Program-made: the position numbers and the translations under genes
DNA from: Lepas anatifera
Lineage: Eukaryota > Arthropoda > Thecostraca > Lepadidae
Direction of reading: 5' to 3'
Length of the DNA: 64,000 nucleotides
Assembly (NCBI GenBank): GCA_034440635.1
Contig: JAOTON010001490.1
Coordinates: 1,725,501-1,789,500 of the forward strand
The notes under the pieces: generated by a model
What the model saw: the letters and a program-made list of their open reading frames with translations, nothing else
What the model was told of the DNA's origin: nothing
Databases searched by the model: none
Part shown: positions 47,441-57,704 of the stretch, piece by piece
How positions within the stretch are numbered: the first letter of the stretch is position 1
How the letters are laid out: every line of letters begins with the position of its first letter

Positions 47441-50400
47441 TTGCTCTCCAGGTGGCGCCTTTCCTATCCATGGGTGCTTATTCTTTCCAGAGGGGGCGCC
47501 TTTTTCTCCGGGGGGGCCTTTGCTATCCAGGGTGCCTGTGCTAACCGGAGGGCGCATATGATATCCAGGGGCGCCGTTGATCTCGGAGGCGCCTCTGCTG
47601 TCCAGGAGGCGCGTATGCTGTCCAGAGGGTGTATTCTGTCCATGGGGCGCTTCTGTTATCTGGGGCGCCTTTAGTATCAAGGGCGTATTTGCTGTTTTGG
47701 GCGCCTATGTTATCAGAGGGCGCCCGTGGTGTCCAGGGAGCGCGATTGCTATTCAAGGGAGCTTATGATATCCAGAAGGGTTCCTTTGCTCTATGGGGAG
47801 GGGCCTTGGTGTACAGGAGGGCCTGTACTAACCAGAGGGCACCTATGCTATCCAGGGGCATCGTTACTCCTCAATTGGAGGTGCCTTTTCTGTCCAGGGG
47901 CGCTTCTGCTGTCTAGGGTCGCCTTTGCTATCCAAAGGGGCACCTTTACTCAAGGGGTGGGCGCCTTTGCTGTCCAGAGCGCAGCTTTGATGTCAGGGGC
48001 GCCATTCATATTTGAAAGTGTATTCTATTTTACACAGAGGGTACTACCTCTTCAAAGAGGCGATGTGTCTGATTTTCTCTTGACCGGCCGGGGGCGCCGC
48101 AAATCCGGGGCTGCCGCCCAAACCATATCGGGGAGGGGAGCCTCTCCGGGCATGGTCAAACCAGGTGTGCAAAAATATACTTTTGCACACCATCATTTTT
48201 TCATGGTCTGCAACTGCAGACCCTGTCCGCAGAATCCGCCGTCCCCTTCCGCCCCTGCTCTAAGGGAACGCCTTTGCTATTCAAGGAGCTTATGCTTTCC
48301 AGAGGGGTGCCTTTTCTCTATAGGGGGCGCCTTTGGTGTACAGGAGTGCCTTGCTAACCAGGGGGCGCCTATGCTATCCAGGGGCATCGTTATTCCTCTA
48401 CTGGGGCGCCTTTTCATCCGGGCGCCTCTGCTGTTAGGGGCGCCTTTGCCTTCCAAGGGCGCCCTATGCTATCAGAGGGGTGCCTTTACTCAAGGGGGAC
48501 GCCTTTGCTTTCCAGGGCGCAGCTTTGATGTCAAGGTGCGCCATTCATATATGAAAGTGTCTTTTTCACAGAGGATCCTACCTCTTTGTAGGCGGTGGTT
48601 AGGCTTGATTTTCTCTGACGGCCGGGGCGATGGACAAATCCGGGGTGCCACCCAAATCCGTGGGGGCGCCTCTCCGGACCAGTTCTGAACCAGGTGTGCG
48701 GAAGATACTTTGCACACCAACATTTTTCATGGCGTGAAACTGCAGGCCCTGTCCCGCGGAATCCGCCGTCCCTGCCGCCGTTGTTCTCCGGGGGTGTCTT
48801 TTTTCAGGAGGCACCTCTGCTTTCCGGGAGGCGCCTTTCCTACCCAAGGGCGCCTATGTTATCCAGGGGCGCCATCTCTGCGGAGGGCGCCTTTTGCTGT
48901 CCAGGGGCGCATGTGATATCCAGGGGCGCTGTTTCTCTTCTTCGAGGCACCTCGGCTGTACAGGAGGTGCCTACGCTATCCAAGGGCGCTTATGCTACCC
49001 AGAGGGGCGCCTTTACTCAGGGGCGCATTTTTCTGCCCAGGGCGCGGCTATGATGTAAGGGGGTGGCATTCATGTATTAAAATGTATATTTTCACAGAGG
49101 ATCCTACCTCTTCAGGTAGGCGGTAATTAGGCTTGATTTTTCTGACCGGCCGGGGCGCCGGCTGAGGCCAGGGAGGGGGCGCCTCCATGGACAAAGCCAA
49201 ACAAGGGGTGCAAAAGATACTTTTGCACCACTTGAAAAATCGAGAGGTGCAAATGCACCACTTGCACCCTGGAATCCGCCGTCCCGTAGGCGTCCTTTGT
49301 AGCGTAGGTGCCTCCTGGATAGCCGAGGCACCTCCGAAGAAGAGAAACGGCGCCTCTGGATATCACATGCGCCCCGTGGTTAGAACAGGCACCCTGGACA
49401 GCAATAGGCGCCCACCGCAGAGAAAAGGCACTCTCCTGGATAGTATAGGCGCTCTTGGATAGGAAAGGCGCCCCCTGGAGCGCAGAGGTGCCTCCTGGAG
49501 AGAAAAGGACGCCCTTTGAGAGCAACGGCGGCAGGCACGGTGGATTCTGCGGGACAGTGTGCAGTTGCACACCTTGAAAATGATGGTGGACAAAAGTATA
49601 TTTTTGCACACCTGGTTTTGACCTCGTCCGGAGAGGCCCCCACGGATTTGGGTGGCACCCCGGATTTGGCGGGCCCCGGCCGGTCAAGAGAAAATCAGAC
49701 TCATCGCCTCTCTGAAGAGGTAGTACCCTCTGTGTAAAATAGAATACACTTTCAAATATGAATGGCGCACCCTGACATCACAGCTGCGCCCTGAACAGCA
49801 AAAGGCGCCCACCCCTTGGTAAGGGTGCCCTTTGATAGCAAAGGCGACCCCTAGACAGCAGAGGCGCCCCTGGACAGAAAAGGCACCTCCAATTGAGGAG
49901 TAACGATGCCCCTGGATAGCATAGGTGCCTCTGGTTAGTACAGGCACTCCTGTACCCAAAGCGCTTCCCCATAGAGCAAAGGAACCCTTCTGGATATCAT
50001 AAGCTCCCTTGAATAGCAATCGCGCTCCTGGACACCACGGGCGCCCTCTGATAACATAGGCGCCCAAAACAGCAAATACGCCTACTGATACTAAAGGCGC
50101 CCCAGATAGCAGAAGCGCCCCATGGACAGAATACACCCTCTGGGCAACATACGCACCCTGGACGGCAGAGGCGCCCCTAAAAAGAGCAACGGCACCCCTG
50201 GATAGCATATGCGCCCCTGGTTGCACAGGCACCCCTGGACAGCAAAGACACCCCGCTCCCTGAGTAAAGGATCCGGCCTCTGGATAGCGCACGCGCCTCC
50301 GAAGAAGATCAACGGCGCCCCTGGATATCATATGCGCCCTCCGGTTGCCAGGCACCCCTGGATAGCAAAGGCGCCCCCCCCGGAGAGAAAAGGTGTCCCC

Positions 50401-50470
50401 TCTGGAAGGAATAAGCACCCATGGATAGGAAAGGCGCCACCTGGAGAGCAAAGCAGAGCATTTTTAAGGA
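47441..50470. repeat. GGCGCC minisatellite forming the centre of the inverted duplication
   Basis: ~20-bp monomers run in one orientation (gcgcctttgctatccagg) up to about 49,280 and in the other (ggatagcaaaggcgcc) after it. Spacer modules with the G/C-rich and hairpin parts occur at about 48,003-48,250, 48,520-48,780 and 49,060-49,300 (plus) and 49,505-49,755 (minus). The left arm has more module copies than the right. The hairpin sequence is present in each. Numerous open frames across it do not code. Confidence 0.8.
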
Positions 50471-50639
50471 AAACTCAGTGGGGGATTTTCTTGTGCTGGC
50501 CATTATAGTGTCTTTGGGGGATCAAACCCCTATTTGGAGGGGGTTTAACATAATTTAGACGTGCTAGTGTTAAAAATGTCTCCTAATTTTTCTATTCCAT
50601 ATTGTAAAGATTAGAGATGCTGCCCAGGACTGGGAATTT

Positions 50640-51075
50640 TTCGACGGAAAAAGGCCAAATCGGGTTTGAAAAAGGCCAAAGGGTCAAATTTAGTTTGCGC
50701 TAAAAATCTTTTTTTATAAATTTTGTTAAAGTTCTTCCCAGTACGGCTGTTGCAGTCTGAGTCTCAGTAAAGTCCTCAAGGGACTTGTCCGCAGACCCCG
50801 ACCCCACCTTCCGGACGAGCAACGCCCACAATGAAGGGTTGATTTAGAAGCCAAATTTAGAAGCCCAACCTCCCACAAAGCACATGGATGGCCGCCTAGC
50901 TCAGATCGCCCCTCGTCAGTCGTTGCCAGCCGACCTACGTCGGGCAACAATTGAGCGCCGAGCGTCCAGGGAACCGATCCCAAGCCTGCACATGCACGCC
51001 ACTGCATGCTTCTCAGCAGCGGGCCGGAGCCCGACGCTCTACCAACTGAGCTACCGGGCGGCCAAATGGCCAAAT
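50640..51075 (-). mobile_element. tRNA-derived SINE, right arm copy with A and B boxes
   Basis: On the minus strand a tRNA-like head carries a perfect A box TAGCTCAGTTGG (51,053-51,042) and a B-box-like GGATCGGTTCCC (50,980-50,969). The body continues to about 50,640. Head and body are the same as the left arm SINE. Confidence 0.75.
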
Positions 51076-51408
51076 AAATACCACAAAAGGCATATTTCAG
51101 GCTAAAACGACCCTACCGGTTGTCATAAGCCCACAGAAAAAGGACAGAGCACTCTTGTATCACTGCAGTGAACAGTGCACTGTATAGAACTAAATGTTGA
51201 TAATTTGATATTGACTTGACGAAATATTCTTTTAGCACACTGCCCACTTCAGGAAGCCGGGGAGTCCTTCCAATCCCGCGTGGCCACCAAATAATTTTAT
51301 CCACATAACTAAAAATTTATTAGTATCATCAATTATCTTGGCCGCACCACTACTCGCTAACATTTGATATTTCCTGCTTTTCCTGTGAATTGTTTGTTCT
51401 TGAACAGT

Positions 51409-51660
51409 GACGGATCCTAAGCAGATCCAGGATTGCAATCAGAGGGGGCGCCATCCGGCAGGGCGCCGCTTTTGACAGGAAAAACCTATCAGGTGGACGT
51501 AAAATCCTATCGGTGAGCACCGATTTTCGCATCCTGGGGGGAGGGTGGGAAGCGCCACTTCAGGCGAGTGCCATCGACCTTTCAGGAGGCGCCGAGGATC
51601 GATCGGGGAGGCTGCATCTGTCCCTCCCCTTTGCCCACTGGATCCGCGTATGGGCGGATC
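51409..51660. mobile_element. hAT-like MITE (CTAAGCAGATC...GCGTATG), nested, right arm
   Basis: Body 51,417-51,652. Target 8-mers GACGGATC (51,409-51,416) and GGCGGATC (51,653-51,660). The flanks are the CAGTGRCGGATC terminal repeat of an outer MITE that starts at 51,405. It is the inverted copy of 46,247-46,487. Confidence 0.7.
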
Positions 51661-51969
51661 TAGAATTTTGGTAAGTGGGGGGAAAGCGGAGCCTCAGAGT
51701 GCGCACTTTACCATCAACTTTTCACCCAAAGGGCGCCTATGGTATTGGGTTTTCGGTTGCCGTTATTTTTGTGGATCGTATTTTTAACAACGTTCTGTCC
51801 CTCCCTCTCTCCCCCAGCCATAACAGTTTGTACCAGCCAAGCAAGATGGCTATTTGGCGTGATATTTGAAACGATGAATTGCTAAACATTTGAGTCCACA
51901 CTTTTTTCCGCACCTCTTGAAAATCTGTAACTGCCACTAGGTCATGAAGAAATGCAAGACACTAGGGAA

Positions 51970-52322
51970 GATGCAACCAGGGGCGGACGCAGACCCTAGT
52001 TTGGGGGGGCAAACCCATGTCTGCCTCTCCTCCTGTGGGGGAAGGGGTGGGAGCGAATTTTTTTTTGTTCTTCAGACCTAGTGTAAACACCCTTTTTCAG
52101 TGCTCGACAGACCTAGTATAAGCTACCTCTCCAAGTACATGATCACTCTCGGGAGAGGAGGGGGTGGGAGCCAAGATTTTTTTGCTCTACCGACCTAGTG
52201 TAAACACTTTTTTCAAAAATTTCCCCGGCGTTTGGGGGCAAAAGATAGTTTGCCCCCCTCCAGCGCATTGGGGGGGGGGCCATGGCCAGAATGGCTCCCC
52301 TGCGTACGCCAATGGATGCAAC
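51970..52322. mobile_element. hAT-like MITE (GGCGGACGCAG ends), uninterrupted copy
   Basis: Body 51,978-52,314 (337 bp) starts CAGGGGCGGACGCAG and ends CTGCGTACGCCAATG. Perfect 8-bp target duplications GATGCAAC lie at 51,970-51,977 and 52,315-52,322. No ORF of its own. The empty site of the left arm's 7.8-kb insertion lies inside it (52,033-52,036). Confidence 0.85.
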
Positions 52323-52572
52323 AGCTGAACATAAAGGTACATATCTGAGGATTTTTTCTTTTTGTGAAGAGGGGTGAAGTTTATTTTAATATCAAATATG
52401 ATAAGCATCATTTTGCGTTTTTACGTGGCCAAGATTCGTAAGATAATAGTGAGAGGACATTGAAAACAATCGCAGCGAGTGTGAAACTGGCCTGTGCGCT
52501 GTCCCAGAAAATTATCTCAGCGGAGAAGTTTTGACATTGTAGACAATGCAAACCGGATTTTAACCCACATTA

Positions 52573-53483
52573 TTAACACGCGCACTGGAGGGGGGCTTTG
52601 GAGGTCCCCCCACCTGTTTTTCCGAGGTGGCTGGAGAACCGCTTGTAGCCGAAAAACGAAACGTGGCCACATTTAACAGAATTTAATAGCGCGTCGATTG
52701 GTGAAGACTTTTTGAAAATCGGCCGAAAATTTTTTGACTTATAGGCTTTCAAAGTCAGACCTGCATTTTGAGATCTCCGTAAACGCGCGGTTGGACCAGT
52801 TAGCTTGCATTGAAGACCGAGTGGTGACGTCATAACGTCATATAAGCGGGACTATATGTCAAGGTCACTTCACATGAAAGTCAAGGTCAAGGTCAAAGGT
52901 CACAGGTCAAGCTCATATCTGCACTTTCAAGGTCACTGACCACTGTGCGTGCGGCCAAATGACGTTACCCCGTCTGACATATATTATGCTATGACGTCAT
53001 TGGTAAGGTACCCCAATACAATGGTCAAGGTCAAAGGTCATTGGGAAAGGTCAATCCTCATTTCCCGCCAAACAGTGGCTACAGTGTTAGTCAAAGTGTA
53101 AATAATAAGTAGTATACCATATGGTGACCTTAAAGGTCATTGACCTTGAATGACCTTGACCCAAAAGTTGTGGGGGAGCCTCTTTGAGACCTCTTCTCTA
53201 TGAACCTTGTACGTCTTTAGCTTATTCCCGCCATTTTCCTGCATAATCACAGCATTTACCAATCGATCCCAGCATGGTCAATATTTGACCTTTACGACCT
53301 CGTTTGACCTTGAAGATATTGACCTAGGTCAATGAAAATTGGTCATCATGTAGATCACTATAGCCCCCACCCACCTACCAAGTGGCGTTTTTGTAACCCT
53401 CTTAGTTTCCGAGATCTTAGGGGGCCTACCAGGCACCCTCCAGTGCGCGTTAGTGCCAGACCCCCCTCCAGTGCGGGTGTTAA
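52573..53483. mobile_element. TTAA MITE, family 2-like (CACGCGCACTGGAGGGGGG ends)
   Basis: Body 52,577-53,479 (903 bp) between TTAA at 52,573-52,576 and 53,480-53,483. Ends CACGCGCACTGGAGGGGGG and CCCCCCTCCAGTGCGGGTG. The left arm has the intact TTAA site at 37,531-37,534, so the insertion followed duplication. The interior carries dense AGGTCA motifs (see 52,862-52,909) and TGACCT-rich stretches at 53,130-53,330. No ORF. Confidence 0.9.
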
Positions 53484-53880
53484 TAGATCCTAAAAAATAT
53501 TTGAACCAGATAGCAGACTCAAGGAGATATAAGGAAAGTTGAAACGTTAAGATAAACACAGAATGAAGTATGTGGGCATTTTCCATCGACCTTTATCTAT
53601 ATTCTTCAATTCATCAGCATGACAGAATTGCTCTTGTGCGTGAAATTTCGAGAGGTGTTAAGAGAATTTTGGTAGCCAGGTGACTCAATGCTGAAATAAA
53701 TCATGGCAGGAATAGTCATGTGTGATTTGTGACAAAAATGGGACCCACTAGAATAAAACGAAGACAGTTTCAACGTGTCCAAGTACTCTCTTGATAAATT
53801 GATAACTTTTTTCGTTAATTGGCTATGATTTGCGCGTTTAATGATCATGTGCAGTGTTCATATCGAAGTGAAAAGCCCGT
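53484..53880. repeat. Right-arm segment of the inverted duplication
   Basis: Non-coding reverse complement of 37,140-37,530. Frames that appear in both arms reflect the duplication. Confidence 0.65.
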
Positions 53881-54945
53881 TCAGATTTATAAAACGAGTA
53901 CATTTTGTCAATGACCATCCACTTATACATTCAACCATCGTCTTCAGGTCAAGTTCAGGACGCATCATTTAAGAGAAGAGGTGAGCGTGCACTGTGCATG
54001 CCCAAATCGAGACACAACCGCCCTTCCGATGGACAGACCGCGCAGAAATACGTCCTCGTCGCGTTTGATTTCGCGCACGCGTGCGACGTAGTGGACCACC
54101 ACCTGCTACGCGTTCGCCTACTGGAGATGGGGCTGCCAAATTGCACGATGGCCTGGATTTGGCAGTGGCTCCGGGACCGAAGAGTCAAGTTGGAACTAAA
54201 TGGCGTGCTTTCCAGTGAGCGCATTGTCCGAACTGATCTGCCGTAAGGCAGTATCTTTTCGCCAGTTTTATTTTTGTTATGGGCGGCTTGGCTAGTGGAC
54301 GCACTCCGCACGGTTCCCGGATGCTCTCCCTCTAACATGTACGCCGATGATACGGCGGCGCTCTGCACGGGCAACAACATCCAAGTCGCCAAGGACCGGG
54401 CGCAAGCTGCTGCTGGCACCCTCGTTAAGTGGGCCCGACAGCACAAAATGGTGGTATCAGGAGCCAAGATCCAAGTACTGGTGATGTCACAGTGGGCCAG
54501 AGACACCGATCCCTTCAGTTTTAAGGTCGACGGGAAGTGTCACTGCTGGAGACACCCTACAGCTACTTGGCGTCACCATCGATCGGCTCCTCCACTTTGG
54601 TCCACACTGTAGGAGACTGTGGGAGAAGGTCCACCCCCGCATCTCCCACCTACGTCAACTGTCCGGCTGCAACTGAGGGCTGCACGAACAGCACCTCCGA
54701 ACCGTCGCTACTAGCTACGTGAGAGGAGCGATGGAGCAAGCGGCCGCAGCGTGGCTCCACGCCACACCGCCATTTCATGTCGAGCTGCTGGAACGCAAAA
54801 TGAGAGCGTCGGTGCGTATCATCACACCCCATGCGCTATCGCCTGAAGAGCTTCTGTGAAGACGTGCGGAGGCGACAGCGCCCTCTCGACTCTCCTCGGT
54901 GACCGGGTGGCGGCAGGTGGGCAGAGAGATGTGGGATCAAGCACG
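53881..54945 (+). pseudogene. I/R1-like non-LTR reverse transcriptase, right arm copy
   Basis: Motif A is in VAFDFAHACDVVDHHLL (around 54,055-54,105) and YADD is at 54,340-54,351. The motif B glutamine codon is TAA (54,244-54,246) where the left arm has TAG; the following GSIFSPVLFL is in frame. More stops and shifts follow near 54,600. Downstream, 55,100-55,810 holds its RNase H-like remains. The 5' end is truncated near 53,880. Confidence 0.75.
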
Positions 54946-55870
54946 CATCTCCCTCCCCATCGAGTCTCTCCTTCCTCGACGTCTTCCATCGTGGGTATCA
55001 GGAGAGTGAGTCACATTTCAACTAGACGTGGGCCCGCTGACATCAGGAGCGCCACCTGTCCAGAAGAAGCGAGTAGCTCTCCTCCACCTCGCTTCCCTGA
55101 CTCAATGTGCCACATGGGTCAGGGGGGTCAATACACGGAGGGGTCACGATCGGGGGAGCTGGGTCTTCATCGAGTCACCAGACGGAGTCTAGCATGAGCT
55201 CAGGCGACCAGCATGCTCGCTCTGCTCGAGTTTTCAAGCTGAGATGGTAGCCCTCCAAGCTGACTGTGTCTTCCTACTGGACCACTCAGTGCACACAGAA
55301 GATCCGGTCATCTTCAGCATGGCCCGCCAAGGAGATGACGCATTATAGAAATAAAATGGCTTCAATGTCTGTAGATAAGACAGCGAATCGGTAAAAATCG
55401 CAAACTTCCCCGCCATCAGCTTAGACACCTGGTCCAAACAGCAAAATGGCATACAGCTCTGAAGTAAAAATGGATCCTTCGTAAGGCAAAGTAGAAAACT
55501 TCTCAACATCGTCACCAACAAATGCACGCCGTGTGCCATTGTCACTCTCTTTTGCAACCGTCTGTATAGAAACAGATGTGGATTTCGAACGGCTCCGCAC
55601 GCAAGTTCATAAATTACTGGCGCGTCGGTTCAGGAGGCAAATTTTTGCTTTGTTGGAGTAGGTCTATGTTCGTGCTATCTGTCGAGATGAGCTATGGTTC
55701 AATAACAGCTGCTTCATGTGGCTCCACGAGGCTGCTGTCGATACCAGCCTGTGCCAGCCAGGCACAGACTCTCACTCCCGGGTGACGGGTTGCAACACTC
55801 GAGCCACTGTCTATCTGACAGAGGTAGGCGTCGCCAAAAAATGTTTGGTATGTGGGGCATGTTGGTGACT
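54946..55870 (+). pseudogene. RNase H and 3' part of the non-LTR retrotransposon
   Basis: Near 55,130 a YTEGS-like start (normally TDGS) leads to the FQAEMVALQADC stretch near 55,240, typical of the RNase H of I-like elements. A C-terminal gag-like or 3' part follows with stops. It is a direct copy of 1-660; the left arm lacks it by deletion. Confidence 0.5.
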
Positions 55871-55874
55871 GATT

Positions 55875-56467
55875 TTAAAGGGAACGTGGCACCTTGGTAA
55901 AATCCTGTAATTTTGTGTAATTAGGCGGAGTTTTAGCCGAAAATAATGAAACCACTCATGATTTCTCGGAAAAATGTACAACAAGCTCAATACTTTGATT
56001 TTTAAAATACTCCTCTAGCAAAAGAAATAAACATCTGCCTGTGGATGATGTCACGATCTGGCAACCACTACCATACTTGAAACGCTTCAAGGGCTTCGAT
56101 TGGCTGATGCTCATCATGACGTCAGTATGTGTCGTCACACCATTAGCTCACCACAATGGCCGCCTGGCGAGAGGTACATGAGAAGTACATTTTGGGTAGG
56201 TTTTAGTTTTTTCTACGGAAATATCGAGTTCCAAGACAAATGATATATAGAGCACCTGGTCTTCCGATTTGCTTTACAATTTGGCAATCTCAGGCTATTT
56301 CAGGCTGATATTTATTTGTTTTTCCAGAGGAGTATTTTAAAAATGAAAATATTGAGCTTATTGTACATTTTTGAGAGAAATCATGAGTGGTTTAATTATT
56401 TTCGGTTAAAAGTACGCCTAATTGCACCAAATTCCAGGATTCGACCAAGGTGCCACATTCCCTTTAA
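55875..56467. mobile_element. TTAA MITE family 1, right arm copy
   Basis: TTAA at 55,875-55,878 and 56,464-56,467 with body 55,879-56,463. Ends GGGAACGTGGCACC and GGTGCCACATTCCCT. Direct copy of 728-1,320. It preserves the sequence into which the LTR retrotransposon inserted in the left arm. Confidence 0.85.
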
Positions 56468-56940
56468 TGGCTTAATGCAAAGCGAGTATCTTACTGCGCA
56501 TTTGTAGCGGCATTCCATTAATTTCCACTAGCATGCTTATTATGGGTGAAGCTTGGAACACCCCTGTTACTATTCTGGTATCGTGATGATGGACATATCG
56601 ATAATCTTTTTTGCGGACTAAGGAGCGGCCCCATACACAATACAGCCGTACTCTATCTTTGAACGAATAAGTCAGCCCCCTCCAAAGTTAGTTGGCAGCA
56701 ATATACTGTTACGGCGTACAAATGCGACTGCTCCATAGGGCTTACGTGTTAAATTGCTCATTTTCAACCACGTGCTAGGCACAGCCTATGGCTGTTGGAA
56801 GAAATATAACGTCGTAATTGGAAGGCCTGCTCCCTACCCTTTCCACTTTCCATTTGGTATTTTTATGTCAAATGTACAGAAATGCCTAAAAAATCGATTT
56901 CCGAGAACCATGCAAATGTAAGCCGCAAATTTCCCGGCGT
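56468..56940. other. End of right arm and flanking unique sequence
   Basis: Homology to 1,321-1,530 ends at about 56,672 (after 'gaacgaataagt'), where sequence changes to unique 'cagccccctccaaag'. No gene to 56,940. Confidence 0.55.
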
Positions 56941-56957
56941 ACACCCCGTACGCCGGC

Positions 56958-57032
56958 GGTCGTGTAGCGCAGCGGTTAGAGCGATGGTCTAGAAATCAGA
57001 CAGTCTCGGCTTCGGCTTTTAACCACTGGGGT
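56958..57032 (+). mobile_element. tRNA-Ser-like sequence, probably a SINE head
   Basis: An A-box match TAGCGCAGCGG lies at 56,965-56,975 and a CTAGAAA anticodon-loop-like stretch follows. The B-box region (ggcttcggctttt) is degenerate and the acceptor stem does not close well, so a functional tRNA is unlikely. Downstream 57,033-57,130 may be the SINE body. Confidence 0.45.
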
Positions 57033-57422
57033 GGAGCACTCACTGCGAGTGATATGGTTGTTTTACTCAATCAAGTCAGTGCTTAGAACTCTTCGTGAGC
57101 ATTCAGATGTTTCGCTACAGGACCAAAGATAGAGCTGCCACTTTATTACCCACTTGCCAAATTGGGAGAAGCGGACAATATGAAAAACCAACGGGGCAAA
57201 GCAAGGAATGTCAGTAGTCACCTAATAATAATAATAATTGTCCGGCTTAATGACACACCAACCGCCAATAGAGGAGGCAGCATGGTTCCCTGTTTCGTTT
57301 TGGGTTATAATTCCCTTTCTGACCCGCCTCGCTGTTTTTTTGTATCATTTGGGGCGCCTGGACAATATTTTGGCTGTTAGCGAGACCGTTTCAAACAACA
57401 CCGACTAATATAACAATGATAA
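57033..57422. other. Unique sequence, no gene
   Basis: Non-coding by eye. It has an (ATA)n run at 57,224-57,239. Possible SINE body at its start. Confidence 0.35.
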
Positions 57423-57704
57423 TAAAACGTCATAGGCGGATCCAGTGGGCGGGCAAGGAGGGCACGTTTTCTCCCCCGTGATCAACCCTCGGCACCCCCT
57501 GGAATTATCACGGCGCCACCCTGAAATGTCGCTTCCCATCCCTTCCCCCTCCCCCAGGATGCGAAAATCGGCACCCACCGATAGGATTTTGCGCCAATCT
57601 GATTGGTTTTTCCCGTCAAAAGTGGCGACCCCGGACCGGATGGCGCCCCCCTCGGGAAGGTGCCTCCCCCGATCGGCAATCCTAGATCTGCCTATGTAAA
57701 ACGT
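57423..57704. mobile_element. hAT-like MITE, intact, CATAGGCGGATC ends
   Basis: Body 57,431-57,696 (266 bp) with ends CATAGGCGGATC and GATCTGCCTATG. Perfect 8-bp target duplications TAAAACGT lie at 57,423-57,430 and 57,697-57,704. Fragments of the family are at 24,287 and inside 46,247-46,487 and 51,417-51,652. No ORF of its own. Confidence 0.9.

Noticed and set aside
56958..57032. Functional tRNA-Ser gene
   Set aside because: A-box is good but the B box is degenerate and stems do not close; more likely a SINE head.
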